Position numbers and translations under genes: made by a program. The notes below the pieces were generated by a model. The model worked only from the letters and a program-made list of their open reading frames with translations. It was not told the origin of the DNA and did no database searches. From Methylobacterium currus (GTDB lineage Bacteria; Pseudomonadota; Alphaproteobacteria; Rhizobiales; Beijerinckiaceae): a stretch of 64,000 bases of DNA. Position 1 is the stretch's first letter. Every line of letters begins with the position of its first letter. This document shows positions 56,746 to 64,000 of the stretch, one piece after another. The stretch is taken from the NCBI RefSeq assembly GCF_003058325.1, contig NZ_CP028843.1, positions 5,573,001 to 5,637,000 on the forward strand, in the 5' to 3' direction.

Positions 56746-57291
56746 ATGAGCGAGATCGTCTTCCGGACCGGCGAGGCCACGGTGCTGGCCGCCGAAGGCC
56801 AGTACACCGACGCGATGCCGGAGGTGCTGATCGGCTCGGTGCGCGGGCCGGTCGGCCAGGCCTTCGCCTCGATGATGGGGCAGGTCCAGGGCCACACCCG
56901 CATGTTCGTGGTGCGCGACATCAACCAGCTGGTCCGCCCGGCCACGATGATGACCACCAAGGCGACGATCCACACCGCCGAATACGTCGAACTGCTCGGC
57001 GGCGTGGTCCAGGCCGCGACCGGCGACGCCATCGTGGATTGCATCATCGAGGGCATCCTGCCCCGCGACGGGCTCGACGAGCTTTGCATGATCATCATGA
57101 TCTGGCTCGACCCGCGCTGCGCCGAGGACCCGAACCTCGACCGCAAGGACCTCTACCGCACCAATTACGAGGCGACGAAGCTCGCCATCGCCCGGGCGCT
57201 GAAGGGCGAGCCGACGGTCGACGAGCTAATCGCCAACCGCCGCACCGTGCGCCACTACGCCCTCGAGGGCGTGCTCGACGACGAGGCCTAA
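56746..57291 (+). CDS. Formaldehyde-activating enzyme (Fae) paralog lacking the catalytic His
   Basis: The protein has 181 residues from the ATG at 56746, chosen because GAGGAA lies eight bases upstream; 56722 is an alternative without such a site. The family pattern is clear: EVLIGSVRGPVGQAFASMM, ATMMTTKATIHTAEYVELLGGVVQAATGDAIVDCIIEGILP and NYEATKLAIARALKGEPTVDELI. Fae condenses formaldehyde with tetrahydromethanopterin. In Fae the His of the HIDL-I-I-G motif (His17) is catalytic; here that position is Met24 (MPEVLIG). It is therefore likely a Fae2/Fae3-type homologue with a sensing or other role. Isolated from other C1 genes. Confidence 0.85.
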   Translation: MSEIVFRTGEATVLAAEGQYTDAMPEVLIGSVRGPVGQAFASMMGQVQGHTRMFVVRDINQLVRPATMMTTKATIHTAEYVELLGGVVQAATGDAIVDCIIEGILPRDGLDELCMIIMIWLDPRCAEDPNLDRKDLYRTNYEATKLAIARALKGEPTVDELIANRRTVRHYALEGVLDDEA

Positions 57292-57408
57292 CAAGTCGTT
57301 TCCGGCGGGCATCTGCGCAGTTGACCGCAGCTTGACAGCGCCGCAAGGTGCGCCGCCCGCCACCTCGACTCCGCGCGCGGGCCGTCCATCACGCCTTGAG
57401 GCTGAACG

Positions 57409-58224
57409 ATGCGTCCATTCCGCGCCGCGTTGATCCTGTCTGCCTATGCGGTCCTGTCCGGCCCGGGTCTCGCCCAGCAACCGCCGGCGCCGGCGGGCGG
57501 GCGCGCCGCCCCGGCGCAATCGGCCATCACGGTCTGGGACGCCCGGATCGAGGCCGGCGACCTCACCGTCTCCGGCAGCGTCGGCAAGGCCGGGGTGGTC
57601 GTCACCCTCGACGACGACATCCCGGTCACCTCGGACAAGCGCGGGCGCTTCACCCTGAAGGTTCCCTACGTGCCGCAGAACTGCGTCGCGACGCTCAAGG
57701 CCGGCGAGGCCTCGCGCGAGATCGCGATCGCGAATTGCGGCGCCACCGGCGCGCCGGGGCCGAAGGGCGATCCGGGCCCGACCGGGCCGCAGGGCATGGC
57801 CGGCCTCGCCGGGCCGCCCGGCCCGAAGGGCGAGGCCGGTCCCAAAGGGGAGGCGGGTCCCAAGGGGGATGCAGGCCCCAAGGGGGATGCAGGTCCGAAG
57901 GGTGAGCCGGGTGCTCCGGGTCCCCGCGGCGAGAAGGGCGAACGGGGACCCGCGGGGCCGCAAGGCCCGGCAGGGCCGCAGGGGCCGGCCGGATCGGCGG
58001 GAACGGCCGCCACGGCCACCGCGGCCCTGCCGTTCCGGATGCTGCGCACCGATGGCTGCGCCAAGCCGCATTGCGAACTCGTCTGCGACGAGGGCGAGAC
58101 CTTCGTGTCGGCCTATTGCCTGCGCGGCGGCAACCCGAACTTCACCCGCCGGGAGAGCGGCGAGGCCGTGGCGATGTGCCCGCCCGACAGCTCCGGCATG
58201 GTCGGATTCTGCGCGAAGCTGTAA
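57409..58224 (+). CDS. Exported collagen-like protein with 29 uninterrupted Gly-X-Y triplets
   Basis: The protein has 271 residues. A signal peptide covers about residues 1-22 (LSGPGLA). A small beta-rich domain follows (residues 35-108) with [30 protein letters not shown]. Residues 111-197 are 29 Gly-X-Y triplets rich in GPKGEA and GPQGPA. A compact C-terminal domain (about 205-271) has six cysteines. The layout suggests a trimeric secreted or surface protein: head, collagen stalk, Cys-rich tip. The stalk has near-identical 18-bp repeats and may vary in length. Role in adhesion is possible. Confidence 0.85.
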   Translation: MRPFRAALILSAYAVLSGPGLAQQPPAPAGGRAAPAQSAITVWDARIEAGDLTVSGSVGKAGVVVTLDDDIPVTSDKRGRFTLKVPYVPQNCVATLKAGEASREIAIANCGATGAPGPKGDPGPTGPQGMAGLAGPPGPKGEAGPKGEAGPKGDAGPKGDAGPKGEPGAPGPRGEKGERGPAGPQGPAGPQGPAGSAGTAATATAALPFRMLRTDGCAKPHCELVCDEGETFVSAYCLRGGNPNFTRRESGEAVAMCPPDSSGMVGFCAKL

Positions 58225-58262
58225 CGCTTCGCCGCCGTTCTTCGACGGTTTTCCAATCCTTT

Positions 58263-58302
58263 GCGTCATCCCGGGGCCGCGCAGCGGAGCCCGGGATGAC
58301 GC
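58263..58302. repeat. Perfect 13-bp inverted repeat between convergent genes
   Basis: GCGTCATCCCGGG (58263-58275) pairs with CCCGGGATGACGC (58290-58302). Similar arms appear at 60971-61018 (GTCATTCCGGG/CCCCGGAATGAC) and partly at 18786-18820. These look like a dispersed REP-like family and may end transcription from both sides. Confidence 0.75.
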
Positions 58303-58348
58303 GGAGGATGTCGATGCTGTCGGGTACCCATGAACGGGCGCCGATCCG

Positions 58349-59578
58349 TCAGCGCTCGTCCAGCCACGCCAGCACCCCCTTCGCCGCCGCACGGCCGCTG
58401 GCGAAGCTCGCCTGGAGCAGGTAGCCGCCGGTCGGCGCCTCCCAATCCAGCATCTCGCCAGCGAGGAACGTGCCGGGGCGGCGCCGCAGCATGAGGCGCG
58501 CATCGAGATCTGCGAAGGCGACGCCGCCGGCGCTGGAGATCGCCCGCTCGATCGGCCGCAGGCCGGTGAGGCGCAGCGGTACCGCCTTGATCAGGGCCGC
58601 CAGCGCCCCTGCCTCTGCCGGCAGGTCGCGGACGGCCTCGCGCAGCAGGCCGGCCGCCGGCGGGCTCAAGCCCGCCGCCTTGCGCAGGATCGTGGCGCGG
58701 GACTCCTTCGGCCGCGCCCCGGCGATCCGGCGGGCGAGGGCGGTCGCGTCGACGTCCGGCCGCAGGTCGAGGGTGACCACCGCTTCTCCCTTCTCCTCGA
58801 TCGCCTCGCGGATCGGCCGCGACAGGGCGTAGACCGCGCCGCCCTCGATCCCCTCAGTGGTGACCACCGCCTCGCCCCGCACCTGCGTGAGGCCGAGGCG
58901 CAGCGCGATCCGCTTGAGCGGTGCGCCGGCGAAGCGCTCGGCGAAGACCGGCGACCACGGCGCGGTGAAGCCCGCATTGGCCGGGCGGAGCGGGCTCACC
59001 GAAATTCCTGTCGCCTCCAGCACCGGAACCCAGGCGCCGTCGGAGCCGAGCCGCGGCCAGCTCGCGCCGCCCAGCGCCAGCACCGTCGCGTCCGCCCTCA
59101 GGCTCCCCGGGCCGTCCTCGCCCGCGAGGGCGAGCGCGCCATCCGCGTCCCAGCCGGTCCAGCGGGTGCGGGTCCGCAAGGTCACGCCGAGACGGTCGAG
59201 CCGGGCGAGCCAGGCCCGCAGCAGCGGCGATGCCTTGAAGGCCTGCGGAAACACCCGGCCGCTCGATCCGACGAAGGTCGGCTGTCCCAAGCCCTCGCAC
59301 CAGTCGCGCAGGGCCTGCGGCGGAAACTCCCGGATCGCCGCGTCAAGGCGTCGCTCCGGCGGGGCGTAGCGGGCGAGGAAGCGCTCCAGCGGCTCGCTGT
59401 GGGTGAGGTTGAGGCCGCCGCGCCCGGCGATCAGCAGCTTGCGGGCCGGGGAGGGCATCCGCTCGATCACGGTGACCCGCAGGCCCGCCTCGGCCAGGAT
59501 CTCGGCGGCGGAGAGGCCCGCCGGCCCGCCCCCGATCACCGCAACGGTCGCGGCCCCTTGCGCGCTCGGCTTCGTCAT
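58349..59578 (-). CDS. BaiN/HI0933-like NAD(P)/FAD-dependent flavoprotein
   Basis: The protein has 409 residues. The FAD-binding VAVIGGGPAGLSAAEILAEAGLRVTVIERM is at the N-terminus, followed by the family signature KLLIAGRGGLNLTHSEP. The C-terminal part has GGVAFADLDARLMLRRRPGTFLAGEMLDWEAPTGGYLLQASFASGRAAA. This fits the HI0933-like oxidoreductases of unknown substrate (TIGR03862-type subgroup). The gene is monocistronic and its role is unknown. Confidence 0.85.
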   Translation of the reverse strand: MTKPSAQGAATVAVIGGGPAGLSAAEILAEAGLRVTVIERMPSPARKLLIAGRGGLNLTHSEPLERFLARYAPPERRLDAAIREFPPQALRDWCEGLGQPTFVGSSGRVFPQAFKASPLLRAWLARLDRLGVTLRTRTRWTGWDADGALALAGEDGPGSLRADATVLALGGASWPRLGSDGAWVPVLEATGISVSPLRPANAGFTAPWSPVFAERFAGAPLKRIALRLGLTQVRGEAVVTTEGIEGGAVYALSRPIREAIEEKGEAVVTLDLRPDVDATALARRIAGARPKESRATILRKAAGLSPPAAGLLREAVRDLPAEAGALAALIKAVPLRLTGLRPIERAISSAGGVAFADLDARLMLRRRPGTFLAGEMLDWEAPTGGYLLQASFASGRAAAKGVLAWLDER

Positions 59579-59796
59579 GCGCGCCCCAAGGCCGCGACGC
59601 AGGGCCTCCTGTCAACCTGCCGCCGGATAGGATTGCAAAAATAAGAGCGTGGCGGTCCGCTCCGCCTGCCCTTGATCCGCCGCCATCCGGGACATAAGTC
59701 GCTCCCATCGGCTGCGGGCCCCTCTGGCGAGCTGCGCTTCTCGCGCTCGTGATGTCGGAGCCGATGCTTTCCTCCTCGAAGCATCACGGTCCCGCG

Positions 59797-60843
59797 ATGG
59801 TTGATTTTCTGTACATGACATGGCTCGGCAAGCCGGTCTGGATGTGGCTCGGCTTCCACGCCATCATCTTCATCCTGCTCGCCCTCGATCTCGGTCTCCT
59901 GCATCGCGACAAGAGCCGCGAGATCGGCGTGAAGGAGAGCCTGCTCCTCACCGCCTTCTATCTCACCCTCGGCCTCATCTTCGGCGGCTGGGTCTGGTGG
60001 TATATCGGCCCGCAGGCGGGGCAGGAGTACCTGGCCGGACTCGTGGTCGAGAAGTCGCTGTCGATGGACAACGTCTTCGTGATCGCGGTGATCTTCGGGT
60101 ATCTCGGCATTCCCCGCAACGCGCAGCACCGGGTGCTTTTGTGGGGCATCCTGGCGGCGATCGTGCTGCGCGGCCTGATGATCGGGCTCGGCGCCGCCCT
60201 CGTCCACCAGGCCGAATGGGTGCTGACGATCTTCGCCGCCTTCCTGATCTATGCCGGCATCAAGATGCTGGTCTCCGGCGACGAGGAGGAGGGCGAGAAC
60301 AAATCCGCCGACCGCTTCACCGCGTTCATGCGCAAGCACATGCGCGTGACCGACCAGCTCGACGGCCAGAACTTCACTACCCGCCGGCCCGATCCGAGCA
60401 CCGGCAAGCCGGTGCGCTGGCTCACCCCGCTCGCCCTCGCGCTGGTTCTGGTGAACGGCGCCGACGTGATCTTCGCCGTTGACAGCGTCCCGGCGATCTT
60501 CGCCATTACCACCGACACCTACGTGGTCTACACCTCGAACATCTTCGCGATCCTGGGACTTCGTGCGCTCTACTTCGCCCTCGCGGCGATGGTCGACCGC
60601 TTCGCCTACCTGAAGACGGCCCTCGCCCTAATCCTGATCTTCATCGGCCTGAAGATCGTGGTGGCGGACACGTTCGGGCTGATCGAGATCCAGCCCTGGG
60701 TCGCCCTGGTGGTCACCGTGGTCCTGCTCGCCGGTGGAGTCGTCTACAGCCTCTGGCGCACCCGCGGCGCGGCGGGGGCACCCGCCGCCGTCCCGCCCCG
60801 GGCCGAGGTGCCGCACGAACGGCTCGGCAGCAGCCACGGGTGA
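59797..60843 (+). CDS. terC: TerC-family integral membrane protein
   Basis: The protein has 348 residues from the ATG at 59797; an in-frame ATG at 59749 would add a charged stretch. About eight hydrophobic helices are separated by a cytoplasmic loop (residues about 160-215, with GDEEEGENKSADRF). Acidic residues of the family sit in ALDLGLLHR, KSLSMDNVFVIAVIF and NGADVIFAVDSVPA. TerC/Alx proteins are linked to metal (manganese, tellurite) handling and export of metals to secreted enzymes. No yybP-ykoY manganese riboswitch was recognised upstream. Confidence 0.9.
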   Translation: MVDFLYMTWLGKPVWMWLGFHAIIFILLALDLGLLHRDKSREIGVKESLLLTAFYLTLGLIFGGWVWWYIGPQAGQEYLAGLVVEKSLSMDNVFVIAVIFGYLGIPRNAQHRVLLWGILAAIVLRGLMIGLGAALVHQAEWVLTIFAAFLIYAGIKMLVSGDEEEGENKSADRFTAFMRKHMRVTDQLDGQNFTTRRPDPSTGKPVRWLTPLALALVLVNGADVIFAVDSVPAIFAITTDTYVVYTSNIFAILGLRALYFALAAMVDRFAYLKTALALILIFIGLKIVVADTFGLIEIQPWVALVVTVVLLAGGVVYSLWRTRGAAGAPAAVPPRAEVPHERLGSSHG

Positions 60844-60861
60844 GTGGGGCTTGGGGTTGAG

Positions 60862-60885
60862 GGGGGCGCTGCGGCGGCCCCCTTT
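60862..60885 (+). terminator. Probable terminator after terC
   Basis: GGGGGC pairs with GCCCCC around a GC-rich loop and is followed by TTT, 18 bp after the terC stop. The T-run is short. Confidence 0.5.
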
Positions 60886-60970
60886 CGATTGGGCTCATCG
60901 GACCGCAGCAGACGCTCACACGGCTTTCGTTCGGGAGCCTGCTTGCATCTCCCCCACAGCCATCACTGAC

Positions 60971-61018
60971 CCTCGGGGTCATTCCGGGCTCCGCTTCGCG
61001 GCCCCGGAATGACGAGGG
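60971..61018. repeat. REP-like inverted repeat between terC and mgtE
   Basis: The core arms GTCATTCCGGG (60978-60988) and CCCCGGAATGAC (61002-61013) pair, extended by CCCTC and GAGGG on the outside. It is related to the repeat at 58263-58302 and lies between convergent genes. Confidence 0.7.
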
Positions 61019-61062
61019 ACGGGTGTGACGGTCCCTCGGAAGCCTGACCGAAGGTCGGCCCC

Positions 61063-62430
61063 TTAGAGCAACGTCCCCCTCAGGATCACCAGCGCCACCG
61101 TGAAGTAGATCACCAGGCCCGACACGTCGACGAGCGTCGCGACGAACGGGGCCGAGGCGGTGGCCGGGTCGAAGCCGACGCGCTGGAGGATGAAGGGCAG
61201 CATCGAGCCGGTGAGCGAGCCGAACAGCACGATGCCGACGAGCGCAGTGCCGACGGTGGCGGCGACCAGGAACCAGTGCTCGCCGTAATCGTAGAAGCCG
61301 AGCTTCTGCCAGATCACGATCCGCACCACGCCGATCGTGCCGAGGATCGCCCCGAGCGTCAGGCCGGCGGGGATCTCGCGGAGCGCCACCCGCCACCAGT
61401 CGCGCAGGCGCACCTGGTGCAGGGCGAGCGCCCGGATCAGCAGCGAGGTCGCCTGCGAGCCCGAATTGCCGCCCGAGCTCATGATGAGCGGGATGAACAG
61501 GGTCAGGACCAGGGCCTTCTCCAGTTCGCCCTCGAACCCCTGCATCGCGCTGGCGGTGAGCATCTCGGACAGGAACAGCACGCAGAGCCAGCCGGCCCGC
61601 TTGCGGATCATGGTCAGGAAGTTGATCGACATGTAGGGCTCGTCGAGCGCCTCCATGCCGCCGAAGCGCTGCACGTCCTCGGTCTGCTTCTGGATCATCG
61701 CGTCGATCACGTCGTCGACGGTGACGATGCCGACGACGTGGTTCGACGCATCGACCACCGGCACGGCGAGGAGGTCGTATTTCGAGATCAGCCGGGCCGC
61801 CTCGTCGCGGCTGGCATCGGCCGAAACCACCACCGGGCGGCGGTTCGGCGCCACCGACAGGATGTTGTCCTCGGGGTTACCGGTGATCAGGCGGCGCAGG
61901 GGCACCGCCTTGGCGAGCGCCCCGGTGCGCGGATCGAGCACGAAGATCGAGTAGACGGTCTCGCGGGTGCGCTCGACCTTGCGGATGTAGTCGAGGGTGA
62001 GCCCGACGGTCCAGGTCGTCGGCACGGCGACGAACTCGGTCGTCATGATCGAGCCGACGCTCTCCTCCGGATAGGCGATCAGCTTGTCGACCGCGCCGCG
62101 GGTCTCGGCATCGAGGCGGGCGCGCAGGTCCGAGCGGCCCGGCTCCTCGATCTCCCGGATCACGTCGGTGACCCGGTCGGCCGACATGCCCGACAGGAAC
62201 GAGGCGACGCGGTCGCGCGGCAGCATCTCGATGATGTCGGGCGCGCAGTCGAGCTCGGGCTGGTCCAGCACCTCGACGGCGCGCTCGTGCGGCAGGCTCA
62301 GCAGGATGGCGGCCGCGACCTCCGGCGCCTCCCGGTTCAGGGCCTCGACGATGTCGGGGGCGCTCTCGTCGGCGAGGCGCGCAGCGAGGGTGGCGGGCTC
62401 GACGGGGACGTCGATCACAGTGTCGGTCAT
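61063..62430 (-). CDS. mgtE: Magnesium transporter MgtE
   Basis: The protein has 455 residues. The cytosolic N-domain is at about residues 20-130 (alpha-helical repeats such as RDRVASFLSGMSADRVTDVIREIE). Two CBS domains are at about 135-255, with IMTTEFVAVPTTWT and VVDASNHVVGIVTVDD. The C-terminal membrane part is at about 280-455 with five helices, including PLIMSSGGNSGSQATSL and the pore-type AILGTIGV region. MgtE is a magnesium channel gated by its cytosolic domains. The length is usual. Confidence 0.94.
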   Translation of the reverse strand: MTDTVIDVPVEPATLAARLADESAPDIVEALNREAPEVAAAILLSLPHERAVEVLDQPELDCAPDIIEMLPRDRVASFLSGMSADRVTDVIREIEEPGRSDLRARLDAETRGAVDKLIAYPEESVGSIMTTEFVAVPTTWTVGLTLDYIRKVERTRETVYSIFVLDPRTGALAKAVPLRRLITGNPEDNILSVAPNRRPVVVSADASRDEAARLISKYDLLAVPVVDASNHVVGIVTVDDVIDAMIQKQTEDVQRFGGMEALDEPYMSINFLTMIRKRAGWLCVLFLSEMLTASAMQGFEGELEKALVLTLFIPLIMSSGGNSGSQATSLLIRALALHQVRLRDWWRVALREIPAGLTLGAILGTIGVVRIVIWQKLGFYDYGEHWFLVAATVGTALVGIVLFGSLTGSMLPFILQRVGFDPATASAPFVATLVDVSGLVIYFTVALVILRGTLL

Positions 62431-62757
62431 GGCTCACCTGTTGGGGCGCGGGCGTCGGCCGGCCGTCCCCGGCCGGTCGCGGTGAGCCGCCGGAGGCGAA
62501 GCGCGCGGGACCTCAGGCCGGAGACGGCAAGGGCGGTCGACTGTGACTGTCGCTCGGCATGGGGTTGAGGTTGTCCGGGGATGCAGGGGCGCGAGAGCGC
62601 GCCGCGAGCGGCCCGTCACTGCGCCGAGCCGCCGCCTGCGTCAAGAGGGGAACCGTGGGCGCAGGATCGGGATTCGTCATCCGGGCATTCACCAGCCCGG
62701 AGCCTCTGGAAACATTAGGGAAATCTTCCATGAGCCCGGGCCGCCGCGGGAGCCACG

Positions 62758-63204
62758 ATGGCCACGACACGCGTCCGCACCTTCTCGGATTTCGCCGCCT
62801 CGGTCGCGCGGGCGGCGGGCCGTCCCGGCACTTTCGCGGCGAGCCTGCTCCTGATCGCGGTCTGGGCGGTGACGGGCCCGCTGTTCCACTACTCGGACAC
62901 GTGGCAGCTGATCATCAACACCGGCACGACGATCGTGACGTTCCTGATGGTCTTCCTGATCCAGAACACCCAGAACCGCGACGGTGCGGCGATCCAGGCC
63001 AAGCTCGACGAGCTGATCCGGGCGAGCGCGGCCCAGAACGCCTATATCGGCATCGAGCACCTGACCGAGGAGGAGCTGGACGTCCTGCGCGCCCGCTGCG
63101 AGGCGCGGGCGAGGAACTTCCATCTCGGCGACGTGGCGGATGCCGCCGAGGAGACCGCCAACGCCAAGGCCGCGGCGGCGGCCCGGGCCGCGACGGGGGC
63201 GTGA
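62758..63204 (+). CDS. Low-affinity iron permease family protein
   Basis: The protein has 148 residues. Two membrane helices lie at about residues 26-46 and 55-75. FLIQNTQNRDGAAIQAKLDELIRA is the family signature after the second helix (PF04120-type). A cytoplasmic Glu/Ala-rich tail follows. Despite the name, iron transport by the bacterial members is unproven. A GAGCC...CCACG leader has no strong ribosome-binding site. Confidence 0.82.
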   Translation: MATTRVRTFSDFAASVARAAGRPGTFAASLLLIAVWAVTGPLFHYSDTWQLIINTGTTIVTFLMVFLIQNTQNRDGAAIQAKLDELIRASAAQNAYIGIEHLTEEELDVLRARCEARARNFHLGDVADAAEETANAKAAAAARAATGA

Positions 63205-63210
63205 GCCCGC

Positions 63211-63663
63211 TCACGCGCAGAGCTGGCGCCAGGTATCAGTGCGGGGACATGTATCAGCGTCGGACGCCTCGGCCTCGTTCGCCATCATCCGGGCGAGGCG
63301 CAGGATATCGGCGATCACGAAGGGCTTCGTGACGAAGGTGCTGCCGGGCACGGCCGGGCGTTTCAGGGTGGCGGTGGTCGAGGAATAGATCACCGGCCGG
63401 TGCGGCTGGATCTCTCGGTAGGCCTCGGCCACGTGCCAGCCGTCGATGGGGCCGGGGAGCCGGATGTCGGTCAGGAGCCAGCCGATCCGCGAGCCGTGCT
63501 GGCGCAGCAGAGCCAGTGCCGCCTCGCCGCTCGCCGCACCCAGCGTCGCGACGCCGTGCTGCTCGCACAGGGTCACCAGCAGCTCGAGCAGCATGTAGCT
63601 GTCCTCGACGATCAGGACGCAGGGCCTGGGCGCCGGCCAGGACGTCGGCAGGGGGTCGAGCAT
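63211..63663 (-). CDS. Single-domain response regulator
   Basis: The protein has 150 residues from the ATG at 63663; the frame remains open to 63768 with basic, unlike sequence. VLIVEDSYMLLELLVTLCEQHG gives the acidic pocket, the phosphorylation site is Asp in WLLTDIRLPG, and the signalling Thr/Lys are in YSSTTA and VTKPF. It has no output domain. Such stand-alone receivers pass phosphate between partners or modulate kinases. No histidine kinase is adjacent. Confidence 0.85.
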   Translation of the reverse strand: MLDPLPTSWPAPRPCVLIVEDSYMLLELLVTLCEQHGVATLGAASGEAALALLRQHGSRIGWLLTDIRLPGPIDGWHVAEAYREIQPHRPVIYSSTTATLKRPAVPGSTFVTKPFVIADILRLARMMANEAEASDADTCPRTDTWRQLCA

Positions 63664-64000
63664 CACGGGAGAATCTCGATCGTCGATCCGGCGACGGTCG
63701 GCTCTCTTGGTTAACGAAGCGTCAACGGGCGTGATGTTGTGAGAATGCAACATCCGCCGGGCGTTCATCGCGACCGCATCCCGCGCCGCAGCGTAGCCGT
63801 ATTTGCGCGGTGTCTGGGGCTCACCGCGCGCCGTCGCCGAGGCTCGGCCTTGAGGCGGCGGAAGCGGCGGTCCCGCTTGAGGCGCAAGGCCCCGTCAAGG
63901 TTGACGGAACCTTCGCTTAACCGGCCGGGGCTATGGACGATCGCGTGTCGTGAAGCGGCGTCGCCGGGCTCCTCGTGCGGTTCGGGCCTCGCCGGGTGCG
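63664..64000. other. Right-edge region, no gene recognised
   Basis: No convincing coding region was seen in the last 337 bp. It contains small dyads GATGTTG/CAACATC (63733-63754) and AAGGTT-GACGG-AACCTT (63897-63913), the second overlapping a TTGACG that could be a -35 element for a gene beyond the window. Confidence 0.4.

Noticed and set aside
59640..59796. Manganese (yybP-ykoY) riboswitch before terC
   Set aside because: The conserved internal loops of that class were not recognisable.

Overview
The window is high-GC alphaproteobacterial chromosome, most likely from Methylobacterium or a close relative. Supporting points are a paralog of formaldehyde-activating enzyme (a methylotroph family), an alphaproteobacterial zapA/DUF4164 pair next to gap-pgk-fba, a SahR-type ArsR-methyltransferase regulator ahead of metF-metH, and many GC-rich hairpin repeats between genes. 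No rRNA, CRISPR array, prophage or intact transposase was seen.

Layout. 1-7.1 kb: assimilatory nitrate/nitrite reduction (C-terminal part of a siroheme nitrite/sulfite reductase, an Fe-S flavoprotein reductase, a small XRE regulator, nasA, cysG). 7.3-11.5 kb: envelope and secreted proteins (a very Pro/Arg/Gly-rich OmpA-family protein, a DUF2865 protein, a CreA-family protein). 11.6-13.7 kb: minCDE. 13.8-17.0 kb: a tightly packed SDR / HSL-type esterase / Baeyer-Villiger-type monooxygenase operon. 17.2-21.0 kb: guaB, zapA, DUF4164 and a membrane diguanylate cyclase. 21.5-27.6 kb: gap, a small membrane protein, pgk, fba, a ThiE-like protein and a Sel1 protein. 27.9-32.5 kb: an inositol-phosphatase-family gene, a chemoreceptor, apt, purQ and purS. 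32.7-35.2 kb: a luxR-luxI quorum-sensing pair and two small genes. 35.2-43.6 kb: a ugp-type glycerol-3-phosphate transporter operon, interrupted by a CoA-transferase and a ThDP enzyme and led by a PfkB sugar/adenosine kinase. 43.7-46.4 kb: a decayed Uma2 gene, a small secreted protein, msrQ, an AT-rich stretch and two identical tRNA-Phe genes. 46.5-55.0 kb: a type IA topoisomerase, then sahR-metF-metH. 55.0-64.0 kb: vapB with a broken vapC, a lipoprotein, a Fae paralog, a collagen-like protein, a BaiN-like flavoprotein, terC, mgtE, a low-affinity iron permease family protein and a response regulator.

The most unusual signal is a 118-bp element present twice in opposite orientations (33435-33552 and 55493-55610). 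The copies match at 107 of 118 positions, both carry two long hairpins, and two base pairs in one stem differ by compensatory changes. One copy interrupts vapC: removing 119 bp restores one continuous reading frame. The other begins on the last base of the luxR stop codon, next to an 18-bp dyad that could be the lux box for luxI. Other points worth attention are a perfect 20-bp palindrome as the probable SahR operator, a Fae paralog lacking the catalytic His, and the rearranged ugp operon.
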